Shown: positions 1 through 8,292 of the stretch, piece after piece | Layout: every line of letters starts with the position of its first letter | Position numbering within the stretch: position 1 is the stretch's first letter | DNA from: Bacillus mesophilus | GTDB lineage: Bacteria; Bacillota; Bacilli; Bacillales; SA4 | Reading direction: 5' to 3' | Length of the DNA: 64,000 bases | Assembly: GCF_011008845.1 (NCBI RefSeq) | Contig: NZ_JAAIWM010000001.1 | Coordinates: 372,001-436,000, forward strand | Program-made: the position numbers and the translations under genes | The notes under the pieces: model-generated | Databases searched by the model: none | What the model was told of the DNA's origin: nothing | What the model saw: the letters and a program-made list of their open reading frames with translations, nothing else

Positions 1-101
1 AGCGATCTTCACTCGTCAATTTATTTTTTTAATTTTCAAATAATATATCACTGTAATTTTCTCCCTTTGACTAGCATCTTTTATATCAACGCTAAAAATA
101 T

Positions 102-129
102 AAAAAGCTGACTATAGCATAGTCAGCTT
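102..129 (-). terminator. Rho-independent terminator of the small MAKR gene
   Basis: A 9-bp stem (AAGCTGACT paired with AGTCAGCTT) with a 7-nt loop lies just after the stop of the small leftward gene. On the minus strand it is followed by a U-rich run, so it ends leftward transcripts. The 100 bp to its left show nothing I can assign. Confidence 0.8.
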
Positions 130-135
130 CCAATA

Positions 136-312
136 TTAGCCCTTGTATTCTCCATTATTTTTAGCAGCTTTTTCCTTCTTTGCCTGCTCTTTGTGCTTTC
201 TATTTGCATCAGCACTGCCAAATTCATGAGAGAATTCGGAATCAATTACACTTGAGTCAAACCCTTTTTTATTTTTCTGTTGTGGATCATTCTTCTTTGT
301 ACGCTTTGCCAT
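136..312 (-). CDS. Small Lys/Glu-rich hydrophilic protein (58 aa), possibly spore-associated
   Basis: I do not recognise a named family with certainty. The ATG at 312 is chosen over an upstream GTG because GGGAGTG sits a few bases before it on the minus strand. The product begins MAKR, is rich in Lys, Asn, Glu and Ala, and has no membrane segment or cysteine. A short D-S-E-F-S-x-E-F stretch recalls the acidic phenylalanine motifs of gamma-type SASP and YfhD-like small proteins, but the match is weak. A similar protein (MAKR start, D-T-E-F-A-x-E) is encoded at 53528-53692. The gene has its own terminator and is likely monocistronic. A spore or stationary-phase role is inference from composition and genome context only. 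Confidence 0.6.
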   Translation of the reverse strand: MAKRTKKNDPQQKNKKGFDSSVIDSEFSHEFGSADANRKHKEQAKKEKAAKNNGEYKG

Positions 313-412
313 CAAACTCACTCCCTTATATTTATTCTTTTTAGTTTTTCTACAAAGAAAATAAATATACAGAGAGTGAGATGGATATTATTCACAAGGA
401 TACATGGCTATT

Positions 413-1282
413 CTAGTTATTCCATAGCTTGAATAATGCTTGTGTTCCACTATTTTCTTCTCCTAGCTGGGATACTGATTCATATAATTGCTTTGCAAGT
501 GATAGTCCCGGAACATGAAGATTCATTTTTTCTGCTTCGTCTATAGCAATTTTCATGTCTTTTATAAAATGCTTTATATAGAAGCCAGGTTCAAAATTAT
601 CATTTATTATTCTAGGTGCTAGGTTAGATAGAGACCAGCTTCCAGCAGCTCCCGCGGAAATCGATGTTAATACTTTTTCTGGATCTAATCCTGTTTTCTT
701 AGCATAGGCCAGCGCTTCGCAAACTCCAACCATGTTACTTGCAATAGCAATTTGATTACACATTTTTGTATGCTGCCCGGAACCAGCAGAGCCTTGTAAG
801 ACAATATTTTGACCTAATAAAGTTAGAATGGGCATCATATCCTGAAAAGGTTTCTCTTCTCCACCGACCATAATGGTAAGTGTTCCATTTTTTGCACCCA
901 CATCCCCACCAGAAACTGGCGCATCTAGTGCAAACATTCCTCTTTTCTCTGCCTCGCGAGAAATTTGAATCGCGAGACTCGGCGAAGACGTTGTCATATC
1001 AATAAAATATGTACCAGGCTTCGCATGCTTTAAAATCCCATGAGTCCCTATGTAAACTTCCTCTACGTCAGAAGGAAACCCGACCATAGTGATAACTACA
1101 TCACTATCAGCCGCTAGTTCTGCCGGAGTTTCATACCAAGACGCTCCTGCATCCAGTAACTCGGTTGCTTTCTCTTTTGTTCTTGTGTAAACATTGATAT
1201 GATAACCACCTTCTAAAAGATGCTTAGCCATACTTCCTCCCATTACACCAGTCCCAATAAATCCTATTTTCTTTACATTCAT
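413..1282 (-). CDS. ykwC: YkwC-like beta-hydroxyacid dehydrogenase (3-hydroxyisobutyrate dehydrogenase family)
   Basis: NAD(P)-dependent oxidoreductase of the 6-phosphogluconate dehydrogenase-like superfamily. The N-terminus has the Rossmann nucleotide loop G-F-I-G-T-G-V-M-G (about residues 7-15). A D-A-P-V-S-G-G-D-V-G-A substrate-binding stretch follows near residue 120, and the catalytic-lysine segment G-S-G-Q-H-T-K-M-C-N-Q lies near 165-175. The length of 289 aa equals that of B. subtilis YkwC, and the sequence agrees closely with that protein as I recall it, including the C-terminal E-E-N-S-G-T-Q. The ATG at 1282 has GAGGTG eight bases upstream. The physiological substrate of YkwC is not established, so only the enzyme class is firm. 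The gene stands alone. Confidence 0.9.
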   Translation of the reverse strand: MNVKKIGFIGTGVMGGSMAKHLLEGGYHINVYTRTKEKATELLDAGASWYETPAELAADSDVVITMVGFPSDVEEVYIGTHGILKHAKPGTYFIDMTTSSPSLAIQISREAEKRGMFALDAPVSGGDVGAKNGTLTIMVGGEEKPFQDMMPILTLLGQNIVLQGSAGSGQHTKMCNQIAIASNMVGVCEALAYAKKTGLDPEKVLTSISAGAAGSWSLSNLAPRIINDNFEPGFYIKHFIKDMKIAIDEAEKMNLHVPGLSLAKQLYESVSQLGEENSGTQALFKLWNN

Positions 1283-1430
1283 CTCTTTTTCACCTCATTT
1301 ATTTTCATCTTCCTTTACGCTACAAAAGATGGAGATCTTCATTCCTTAACACTCGAGTTCTGGATCGAGGATTCATTGCAACTTCCCCTTCAAGTAGCCC
1401 ACATACTGCAAAAATCCTTATAACAATAAA

Positions 1431-1458
1431 ACAAGCATCGAGCTAAGTCAATGCTTGT
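1431..1458 (-). terminator. Terminator after lipoprotein gene
   Basis: ACAAGCAT pairs with ATGCTTGT across a 12-nt loop. On the minus strand it is followed by a T-rich run, directly after the stop of the lipoprotein gene. Confidence 0.7.
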
Positions 1459-1465
1459 AAATTTT

Positions 1466-1915
1466 TTATTCAACTTTATCTATTAACCACTCATCACCTT
1501 TAGTTTTAAAGGTTAATTTTTGTGTAATTTCACCTTCAGTTAATTCGTTTTTCCCTTCGCCTTTTTCTTCAACGAGAGTTTTTGATATAACTAGTTCTAC
1601 AACTGCACTGCTGTCAGTTTCTTCAAGAACATTCATGCTCACTTGCTCAACATCATAATCATACTGAGCAAAGTCATTGTCATAGTAGCCTCGTAAAGTA
1701 ACATGTTGTGAAGAGAATGGATGAAGTGCTTTTAGTACAGTATCAGTATCCTCAGTATTTATTCCGTTAACATAAATGGCAACTGTACCTTCAATTGAAT
1801 CTGTTGTTGCGGCTTCACCAGCTGTAGCACCAGCGTCTTCCCCACCGCCACCGCATCCTACTAATACTAATACAAATAAAAATGAGACCATTGCTAATAA
1901 CCAGTTCTTTTTCAT
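1466..1915 (-). CDS. Secreted lipoprotein, small, unknown function
   Basis: 149-aa precursor with a Lys-Lys N-terminus, a hydrophobic stretch and the lipobox L-V-G-C at about residues 18-21, followed by a run of glycines. It should therefore be lipidated and anchored outside the membrane. The mature part has a Gly/Ala/Glu linker and then a compact alpha/beta region of about 105 residues with charged, alternating segments. This resembles the NTF2-like or DUF4878-like fold seen in many Firmicute lipoproteins, but no catalytic motif is visible. The ATG is preceded by a strong GGGGGGAG site. It is monocistronic with its own terminator. The fold assignment is inference; lipoprotein status is read directly. 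Confidence 0.7.
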   Translation of the reverse strand: MKKNWLLAMVSFLFVLVLVGCGGGGEDAGATAGEAATTDSIEGTVAIYVNGINTEDTDTVLKALHPFSSQHVTLRGYYDNDFAQYDYDVEQVSMNVLEETDSSAVVELVISKTLVEEKGEGKNELTEGEITQKLTFKTKGDEWLIDKVE

Positions 1916-2100
1916 TTTCTCCCCCCGGAATCTCTTTATTTTCTGAAAACTTTAACAATAGACTTAGTATATCAATTAGCTTGCTCCTTTTCAATATTCT
2001 GAATAAATAAAATTCAAAATAAAACTTTTAGTTGTGCTTTCACTTTGTCTCTGATAAAATTTGATGTCATTTTAGCTTACTAACAAATTCCTTCCAAATT

Positions 2101-2910
2101 TTAGTTGTTTGATAATACTTTGCCTTGCACGAAATCTCGAATGATGTTTGTTAGTGTTTTAGGATCCTCAATCATGCCTAAATGACCTACTTCCTCCATT
2201 AATACCTGTTGTGTAAATGGAGACTGAACAGAGAAAACTTTTTCAACTGGAATAAGTTGATCTTGTTTTCCGGCAACCAATAGAATCGGACAAGTCGCCC
2301 CTTTTAACACTGCATTTCGATCTGGGCGTTCCTGCATTGCTCTCAATGCACCTTTAGCGCCAGTGACACTTGTATTTAAGCCAATCTCCGTGACTACTCT
2401 TACCTCGTCACCCATTTCTTTTTCATTAGTAGGGGAGAACAGTTTTGGAACTAGACTTGTAATTAACGGTTCAATCCCATTTTCACTAATCAAGTCAATA
2501 TTATTTTGTCTCCCCTGCTTAGCCTCCTCTGAATCAGGAAAAGCAGTTGAATGTATGAGACCAAATCCTGATAGAAATTCAGGATACTTTTCAGCAAATG
2601 CTAGGGTTACATATCCACCAAGAGAATGACCTAGTAATGTTACCTCCTGAATTTGTAATTCATCTAATAAATTCTTTAGATCAGTTGCCATATCTTCAAT
2701 AGAATATGGATCATTTATGGCACTTGACATGCCATGACCTCTCAAGGCAGGAACAATGATACGATGAGTTTTACTTAAGTCTGGTATTATTTTCTCCCAA
2801 TAGGCAGGACTTCCACAAAAACCATGTATTAAAACGATTGTTGAACCGCTACCTTCATCTATGTACGAAACCGTTACATTATTTATTTTTACTTTTTGCC
2901 TTTGTAGCAT
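2101..2910 (-). CDS. Alpha/beta-fold hydrolase
   Basis: 269-aa cytoplasmic alpha/beta hydrolase. The oxyanion segment H-G-F-C-G-S lies near residues 29-34, and the nucleophile elbow G-H-S-L-G-G near 94-99 contains the catalytic serine. An acid is expected in V-A-G-K-Q-D (about 215), and the catalytic histidine is in E-V-G-H-L-G-M-I-E near 243. Length and order fit the proline iminopeptidase/epoxide hydrolase/lactonase class; substrate cannot be deduced. AAAGGATG precedes the ATG. It lies just downstream of the TRAP permease terminator on the same strand and so is probably separately transcribed. Confidence 0.85.
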   Translation of the reverse strand: MLQRQKVKINNVTVSYIDEGSGSTIVLIHGFCGSPAYWEKIIPDLSKTHRIIVPALRGHGMSSAINDPYSIEDMATDLKNLLDELQIQEVTLLGHSLGGYVTLAFAEKYPEFLSGFGLIHSTAFPDSEEAKQGRQNNIDLISENGIEPLITSLVPKLFSPTNEKEMGDEVRVVTEIGLNTSVTGAKGALRAMQERPDRNAVLKGATCPILLVAGKQDQLIPVEKVFSVQSPFTQQVLMEEVGHLGMIEDPKTLTNIIRDFVQGKVLSNN

Positions 2911-2975
2911 GAAATCATCCTTTCAAATAAATAGTACCTATACTAGCTTCCCTTATATTCTTCATTATAAACAAA

Positions 2976-3000
2976 GAAGCCTCTCATTAAGAGAGGCTTC
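2976..3000 (-). terminator. Terminator of TAXI-TRAP operon
   Basis: A perfect 10-bp stem (GAAGCCTCTC with GAGAGGCTTC, 5-nt loop) is followed on the minus strand by TTTGTTT. It starts 4 bp beyond the permease stop codon. Confidence 0.88.
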
Positions 3001-3004
3001 GACA

Positions 3005-4960
3005 TTAAGCAGCTTTTACATTTTCTCTTTTGAAAAAGTATTGAGATACAACTAAAGCTGCGAATATGATTAAACCAACTGTATCGGTGATTCCTTCAGG
3101 ATAAATAAGCATTAGCCCAGTAAAGAATGCGAGTACTCTTTCAAAGGCATTCATTTTTCTACCCCAATAACCAACCATAGAAGTACCAATTGCTATCATT
3201 CCGGTAACAGATGTGATTAATACCCAGGTAATCCCTAATAGGTCGGTATCAATCATTAATAACTCCGGTGATAGAACAAATATATACGGTATAATAAAGG
3301 CTGCAATGGCGAGTTTGGCTGATTGCACCCCTGTCCTTATTGGTTCTCCACCAGAGACCCCCGCAGCTGCAAAAGCAGCTAAAGCAACAGGAGGAGTGAT
3401 ATCGGCTACTATTCCAAAATAGAAAACGAATAGATGAGCTGATAGATCAGGAACTCCTAACAAAATAATGGCTGGTGCCGCTATTGTTGAAGTAATAACA
3501 TAATTTGCAGTCGTTGGAGAGCCCATTCCTAAGATAATTGCAGCAATCATCGTGAAGAATAATGTTGGTATAAGAAGGCCTCCCGATAAATCAACAAGCC
3601 CGTTCGCTAGCTTTAAACCTAACCCGGTTTTTGTTACAACACCAACGATGATACCAGCAGCTGCAGTTGCCGCTGCAACCGCTAATGCTGTACGGGCTCC
3701 ATCTACCAATGCATGGATTGCATCTTTGATTCCAATTCTAGTTTCTTTACGAACTGCACTTGCAAGTACTGTAACAACAATTGACCAAAGCGCCGCTTTT
3801 GTTACACTCATTCCAGACATAAGTAAAACAATGACTGCTACGATGGGTAGCAATAGATAGATTTTTTTTAACACTTCTTTTCGATCTGGCATTTCTTCAT
3901 CAGTTAACCCACGAAGTCCGATTCGTTTTGCTTCAAAATGGGTCATAATCCAGATTCCAGTAAAGTAAAGCAACGCTGGAATAGCTGCTGCTTTCGCAAT
4001 ATCCCAGTATGATATACCACCGATGAATTCTACCATAAGAAACGCTGCAGCTCCCATAATTGGTGGCATTAGCTGTCCTCCAGTAGAAGCAGCTGCCTCT
4101 ACTCCACCAGCAAACTCTTTGCGATATCCAAGCTTTTTCATCATTGGAATCGTAAACGAGCCTGATGTTACAACATTTGCTACAGAGCTACCACTGATTG
4201 TCCCTTGTAAAGCACTTGAAAAAATAGCAACCTTTGCAGGTCCCCCAGTTAGCTTACCTGCAATAGACACGGCAAGATCATTAAAATATTGCCCTACTCC
4301 TGTTTTAACTAAAAATGCTCCAAACAGTAAGAAGAGAAATATAAATGTGGATGATACACCTAAAGGAGTCCCAAGGATCCCCTCAGTTGTAAAAAACATA
4401 GATTGGATAATTTGCTCAACACTTAACCCCCGATGTGCAAAAAAACCTGGCATATAAGGTCCAAAATATGCATAAAGGAGAAATACTAGTGCAATAATGG
4501 TAATCGGTAATCCTACAGCTCTTCTAGTTGCTTCTAACACTAGTAAGATTGCCAGTAAACCTACGATAATATCAACAGGCGTTAATCTCCCCACTCTAAG
4601 AACTAAATCCTGAATCATAATTGGCCAGTATGAACCCACCACTATACCTACAACAGCAAGCGTTGCGTCATACCATGCAACTTGGAATCTTCCCTTCTTC
4701 TCGTTTAAATGACTCTTAACAGCTGGAAATAGCAAGAAGATTAATGCTAACGCAAACCCAAGGTGAATCGAACGTTGGATCTGAGCTGTAAAAATTCCAA
4801 ATATAGCCGTGTAAAGTTGGAATAAAGAAAATGACAAAAGTCCTAAAAATACAATCCAACCAACTATTCCAGTAAGTGACCTAGTTCTAGCTTCAGGGTC
4901 ATACTTTTTCAATATATCCTGCATCTCATCTGATGATGCCTGATGACCTTGGTTATTCAT
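3005..4960 (-). CDS. TRAP transporter permease, fused small and large subunits (DctQM-type)
   Basis: 651-aa polytopic membrane protein of the TAXI-associated TRAP family. About 170 N-terminal residues form four helices equivalent to the small DctQ subunit. The following large DctM-like domain has about 12 helices with Gly/Ala-rich loops such as G-S-S-V-A-N-V-V-T-S-G and G-M-G-S-P-T-T-A-N-Y-V. Such permeases use a sodium or proton gradient to import a substrate delivered by a periplasmic-type binding protein; here the partner is the TAXI lipoprotein at 5544-6485. The upstream DUF1850 gene overlaps its start by 8 bp, so the two are translationally coupled. AAGGGAGTG precedes the ATG. Substrate is unknown; carboxylates such as glutamate are usual for the family. 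Confidence 0.92.
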   Translation of the reverse strand: MNNQGHQASSDEMQDILKKYDPEARTRSLTGIVGWIVFLGLLSFSLFQLYTAIFGIFTAQIQRSIHLGFALALIFLLFPAVKSHLNEKKGRFQVAWYDATLAVVGIVVGSYWPIMIQDLVLRVGRLTPVDIIVGLLAILLVLEATRRAVGLPITIIALVFLLYAYFGPYMPGFFAHRGLSVEQIIQSMFFTTEGILGTPLGVSSTFIFLFLLFGAFLVKTGVGQYFNDLAVSIAGKLTGGPAKVAIFSSALQGTISGSSVANVVTSGSFTIPMMKKLGYRKEFAGGVEAAASTGGQLMPPIMGAAAFLMVEFIGGISYWDIAKAAAIPALLYFTGIWIMTHFEAKRIGLRGLTDEEMPDRKEVLKKIYLLLPIVAVIVLLMSGMSVTKAALWSIVVTVLASAVRKETRIGIKDAIHALVDGARTALAVAAATAAAGIIVGVVTKTGLGLKLANGLVDLSGGLLIPTLFFTMIAAIILGMGSPTTANYVITSTIAAPAIILLGVPDLSAHLFVFYFGIVADITPPVALAAFAAAGVSGGEPIRTGVQSAKLAIAAFIIPYIFVLSPELLMIDTDLLGITWVLITSVTGMIAIGTSMVGYWGRKMNAFERVLAFFTGLMLIYPEGITDTVGLIIFAALVVSQYFFKRENVKAA

Positions 4961-5459
4961 GTAAGTTCACTCCCTTCAATATCTGTAAGTTGTTTAATTT
5001 TCGATAATTCACTCTTACCCATGAACCTGGAGGTACATATTCTCCAAGCTTGTAGGTAGTTCCTGCAATTACTAGTTGGTGATTAGCGACCACCTGTCCA
5101 ATACGAATATCTAAATAAGGAAACCTTCTTTTCATATTAGTAATATGCATTTTTCCATCTACTAATTTAAATTTTTCTCCTTCAGCAGGACCAGAGGGCA
5201 TGCCAATTGCATAATCTTCATATATAAGTCCTGTTTGTATGATGTCATTCTGAAGAGATATTTCATAGATTTCAACTACTTCACTAAGATGGATGGAATG
5301 GGTGTAGAGGATTTGAAAAGTTTGCAGGTTATCTTTCGGATAATATACCATTGTCTTTCCCGAATTGCCTTTTTCAAAGACTAGGCTATCTTTATAAGGG
5401 ACAAGTAGTATTAGTAGGCAAATAATAATCATCCCTACTAGAAGTGATCCTTTTTTCAT
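4953..5459 (-). CDS. DUF1850 family protein, TRAP-associated
   Basis: 168 aa from the ATG at 5459, chosen because the residues that follow (M-K-K-G-S-L-L) form a proper signal or anchor sequence; an upstream in-frame ATG would add ten non-hydrophobic residues. One N-terminal membrane segment precedes an extracytoplasmic beta-rich domain with the family stretch Y-T-H-S-I-H-L near residue 55, then G-M-P-S-G-P-A-E-G near 95. DUF1850 proteins are found almost only beside TAXI-type TRAP permeases and are presumed accessory subunits. Gene order here (binding protein, DUF1850, permease) and the 8-bp overlap with the permease support that. No function has been shown. Confidence 0.82.
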   Translation of the reverse strand: MKKGSLLVGMIIICLLILLVPYKDSLVFEKGNSGKTMVYYPKDNLQTFQILYTHSIHLSEVVEIYEISLQNDIIQTGLIYEDYAIGMPSGPAEGEKFKLVDGKMHITNMKRRFPYLDIRIGQVVANHQLVIAGTTYKLGEYVPPGSWVRVNYRKLNNLQILKGVNLHE

Positions 5460-5487
5460 ATAACACCACATATCAAGATTTATTAGC

Positions 5488-5521
5488 AAAAAGATAGACT
5501 GAAATCCGCTTTCAGCCTATC
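5488..5521 (-). terminator. Attenuating terminator between binding protein and DUF1850-permease genes
   Basis: A 12-bp stem with one G-U pair (GATAGACTGAAA with TTTCAGCCTATC, 5-nt loop) is followed on the minus strand by a five-T run. It separates the abundant binding protein from the two membrane genes, so partial read-through would yield excess binding protein. Confidence 0.75.
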
Positions 5522-5543
5522 CTTCATCACTTTATTTATTAAT

Positions 5544-6485
5544 TTACTTTAAACCTTTTTCTTTGAAGTACTTCTCTGCACCAGGGTGTAGTTCAATTCC
5601 TAGCCCATCAAGAGCACTTTCAGCTGTAATAAGAGCACCTTTTGCATGAGTAATCTTATCCGTATTTTCAAAAATAGCTTTAGTTATTTCATATACAGTA
5701 TCTTCATCAAGCTCTGATGTTACTGCAAGCATTGCTAATACAGCAACTGTATTAACTTCGCCTTCCATTCCATAAGTTCCACTTGGAACTACATCTTTTG
5801 CATAATATGGATATTTAGCAATAAGTTCGTCAATTTTATCATCTGCAATTGGAATTAACTTAACACCTTTGATTGCTGACAATGCTTCTACAGATCCTGT
5901 AGGTGTACCAGAAGTAATAAATGCTGCATCAATATTTCCATCTTGAATACCTTCTGTTGATTCATCAAAAGCTAAATTCTGTGCATTTAAATCATCAAAT
6001 GTCATTCCATGCATTTCTAAGATTTGCTCAGCGTTTGCGTAAGTTCCACTTCCAGGTGCACCAACCGATACGGTTTTACCTGCTAGATCTTCAACTGAGT
6101 TAATGCCACTGTCTGCAAGAGTTACAATTTGAATCGTTTCAGGATATAAAGTTCCAATAGCCTGTACATTCGTGATTGCATTCCCTTCAAACATTAGTGT
6201 ACCCTCTTTTGCGTAAGCTGCAATATCAGTTTGTACGAATGCAATATCAGCTTCATTATCAGCTAGTGTTTGCATATTTTCTGCAGATGCACCTGATGAT
6301 TGAGCATTTGCTTCAATATCAGTATTTTCATTAATGATATCTGCCATTGCTCCACCTAGTGGGAAATATGTACCCCCAGTACCACCTGTTACAACACTTA
6401 CAAGTTGTTTGCCACCACATGCAGATAGAATCATTGATAGGCCTACCATTAAGATGAAACCGATAAATAAACTTCTTTTCTTCAT
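5544..6485 (-). CDS. TAXI-type TRAP transporter solute-binding lipoprotein
   Basis: 313 aa from the ATG at 6485, which has AAGGGGGG eight bases upstream; an in-frame start six codons earlier lacks a site. The signal peptide ends in lipobox L-S-A-C near residues 20-23. The mature protein is a type II periplasmic-binding fold with the TAXI family signature G-T-G-G-T-Y-F-P-L-G-G near residue 35. A-E-N-M-Q-T-L-A-D-N-E-A-D-I-A-F-V-Q-T-D follows near 70, and V-S-V-G-A-P-G-S-G-T near 140. It captures the solute and passes it to the fused permease downstream. It is the first gene of the operon and has an unusual structured leader. Confidence 0.93.
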   Translation of the reverse strand: MKKRSLFIGFILMVGLSMILSACGGKQLVSVVTGGTGGTYFPLGGAMADIINENTDIEANAQSSGASAENMQTLADNEADIAFVQTDIAAYAKEGTLMFEGNAITNVQAIGTLYPETIQIVTLADSGINSVEDLAGKTVSVGAPGSGTYANAEQILEMHGMTFDDLNAQNLAFDESTEGIQDGNIDAAFITSGTPTGSVEALSAIKGVKLIPIADDKIDELIAKYPYYAKDVVPSGTYGMEGEVNTVAVLAMLAVTSELDEDTVYEITKAIFENTDKITHAKGALITAESALDGLGIELHPGAEKYFKEKGLK

Positions 6486-6520
6486 TTGAATCCCCCTTTT
6501 CATTTAATGTGACTGACAAT

Positions 6521-6600
6521 CAATGAGAAACAACGCTAGCCCCTAAAGTGTTTCTCTCCTACTAATGTAGGAGGCACTAAGAAGCGTAGTCTTGTTCTAT
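6521..6600 (-). promoter_or_regulatory. Structured 5' leader of the TAXI-TRAP operon
   Basis: On the minus strand the leader carries two consecutive hairpins: CCTAC paired with GTAGG around 6558-6571, and GAGAAACA paired with TGTTTCTC around 6525-6556 (16-nt loop containing GGGGCTAGC). A TTATAAT-like -10 lies near 6607-6613. No T-run follows the hairpins, so they are not a terminator. I do not recognise the fold as a known riboswitch. Confidence 0.45.
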
Positions 6601-6673
6601 TTTTTTATTATAACAACCCCACCTAATTATTTCCACCTTTTTGCCCTTTTTAACCCAATTCCACCAAAATCTC

Positions 6674-7645
6674 CTAATATTCCCGACCCTTTCCTGAGTC
6701 ACTAATTTCTATTAATTCCTCTGGATAAGGCTCAAAATAGGTTTGACTTAGCAAGTAGTTGTTTTCAAAACGAACAACCCATGATTTTAGAATACTCGTG
6801 ATACTACTTAACGGTAGCTTTTTTGAACGATACTTTTCTAAGACCTCTTGAAAATACTCTTTTTCCTTTTGACTTAGGTCCTTTTTGAAATAACCCATAA
6901 TATGTTGACAGACGTTAATATGAGATTGATCTCTTGGTCTACGAGCAAATAAGCGATGAAGCAATTGTTCGTATAATGAAAAAAGTTCCTTTAAGTCACG
7001 TTGCTTATGACTAGCAATCACCCTACCTAGTTCTTTTTGTACAGTTTGATTGTAAGCCATAAACAGGTATTTATTATGGGAGTGGAACAAAAGTAGCTCC
7101 TGAAAAGGATTTCTCTTAGCTATTACTCTTTTAAAAGTCGAAACAGTAAATAATTTTATAAAAAAGTGCTCACGAATTAAGAAATTATTTAGTCTTCCTT
7201 CTTCTTCCATTACAATGAAAGGATCATGATTTATCAGTTCCTGAGCAAATAAACCACTAGACTTTCCAACTACTGGTGATTTCTCTACACCACTATAAAC
7301 TTTTACGTCCTTCATTCCGCACGTCGGTGACCTACTCTTCATGATACAACCATCAACTTGCTCTAAATGCTTAATGAATGCAGAACTGAACTCATTCATT
7401 TTTTCGGTGAGATCCTCTTTAGTTGATGGTTGTACAAGTGTTATTTCACCATTTTCTTCGACCAAGCGAATGGTGTCCCTAGGGACCCCAAGACCAATTC
7501 CTACTTCGGGACAGACGGGTATAAAATGGACAAAGGGCTGAAGCCGTTTTATGACTGGATCATGTATGACATCTCCATTGTATCTACACTTTTCAAACTC
7601 TAAGCATTTACTTACTACAACGATCGGTTTAACAAACTTAGACAT
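6674..7645 (-). CDS. DUF523-DUF1722 fusion protein (TudS-like desulfidase domain)
   Basis: 323 aa. The first about 150 residues are DUF523, with conserved cysteines in S-K-C-L-x4-C-R-Y-N-G (near 14-20), P-V-C-P-E-V-G-I-G-L-G-V-P-R (near 43-56) and R-S-P-T-C-G (near 107). This family includes TudS thiouracil desulfidase, which uses a cysteine-bound iron-sulfur cluster. The C-terminal half is DUF1722, often fused to DUF523 and of unknown role. Cytoplasmic, no membrane segment. AGAGGGAT precedes the ATG. Whether the protein acts on 2-thiouracil or another thionated base is unknown. It is a single gene with no obvious partner. Confidence 0.85.
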   Translation of the reverse strand: MSKFVKPIVVVSKCLEFEKCRYNGDVIHDPVIKRLQPFVHFIPVCPEVGIGLGVPRDTIRLVEENGEITLVQPSTKEDLTEKMNEFSSAFIKHLEQVDGCIMKSRSPTCGMKDVKVYSGVEKSPVVGKSSGLFAQELINHDPFIVMEEEGRLNNFLIREHFFIKLFTVSTFKRVIAKRNPFQELLLFHSHNKYLFMAYNQTVQKELGRVIASHKQRDLKELFSLYEQLLHRLFARRPRDQSHINVCQHIMGYFKKDLSQKEKEYFQEVLEKYRSKKLPLSSITSILKSWVVRFENNYLLSQTYFEPYPEELIEISDSGKGREY

Positions 7646-7691
7646 ATCATCCCTCTTTTATTCAGTACCCTTAGTTTCAAGTATAAAAGTT

Positions 7692-7922
7692 CTAAGAATC
7701 TCCCTTAAATGTATCTTGAAACTTCTTTAACTCGGGATCTTCTTTTGGAGTGTAATTAAAGCTATTTCTGAATTGATACGGATTTTTAGGGTCCATATCT
7801 ATTGCGATGCCTATACCCTCGCCAGCAGACGCAGTAGAGTCATTAATAATACTCTCTTGTTCACCATCTGGATGAAACTGATGTGCATGTTTATTTTCTC
7901 TTGATTCCTGTGATCTCGTCAA
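7692..7922 (-). CDS. Small hypothetical protein (76 aa), TTG start
   Basis: Starts with TTG at 7922 behind GAGGTG six bases upstream. The product is hydrophilic, with His, Glu and Asp in the first 30 residues, then a G-E-G-I-G-I-A-I-D-M-D stretch and an aromatic segment N-P-Y-Q-F-R-N-S-F-N-Y near residues 47-57. No membrane segment or cysteine. I do not recognise a family. Its strong ribosome site and clean termination before the DUF523 gene argue for a real gene. Confidence 0.6.
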   Translation of the reverse strand: MTRSQESRENKHAHQFHPDGEQESIINDSTASAGEGIGIAIDMDPKNPYQFRNSFNYTPKEDPELKKFQDTFKGDS

Positions 7923-8072
7923 TTAAAACACCTCATTTTCAGATATTTAGCATAGAAGTTAGTGTTTCCTATTACAAAATTGACTATGTATTCTTTATAA
8001 TGCTAAAAAATATAACATGAGGTATGTACTTGGTATGGAAATCAACTATTCAAATTTTTATAAGGTATAAAC

Positions 8073-8103
8073 AAAAAAAAAGCAACCAGCTTGACTGATT
8101 GCT
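8073..8103 (-). terminator. Orphan leftward terminator
   Basis: AGCAACCAG pairs with CTGATTGCT (9 bp, one G-U on the minus strand, 5-nt loop) and is followed on the minus strand by nine Ts. No leftward gene precedes it: bases 8104-8292 hold no convincing coding region, only a 13-codon TTG-started frame near 8123-8164. It may end a small RNA or short-peptide transcript. The rest of the 7923-8292 gap has a perfect inverted repeat (CGAATT-ATTA-AATTCG) near 8213-8228 and nothing else I can assign. Confidence 0.6.
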
Positions 8104-8292
8104 CAAAAGTTTATTGATTAAAGGGTTGAATAATGTTTGGGAAATGGGAAAACAAGATTCTCCCTTCTTACTTATTATCGGTTTATCTTTCAAAAAGTTT
8201 AACTATTTTTATCGAATTATTAAATTCGTATACAGCGTTCTATTTTTACTAATAGTAAGACAAATGAAATAAACCTGAAGGAGGATGAAAAG

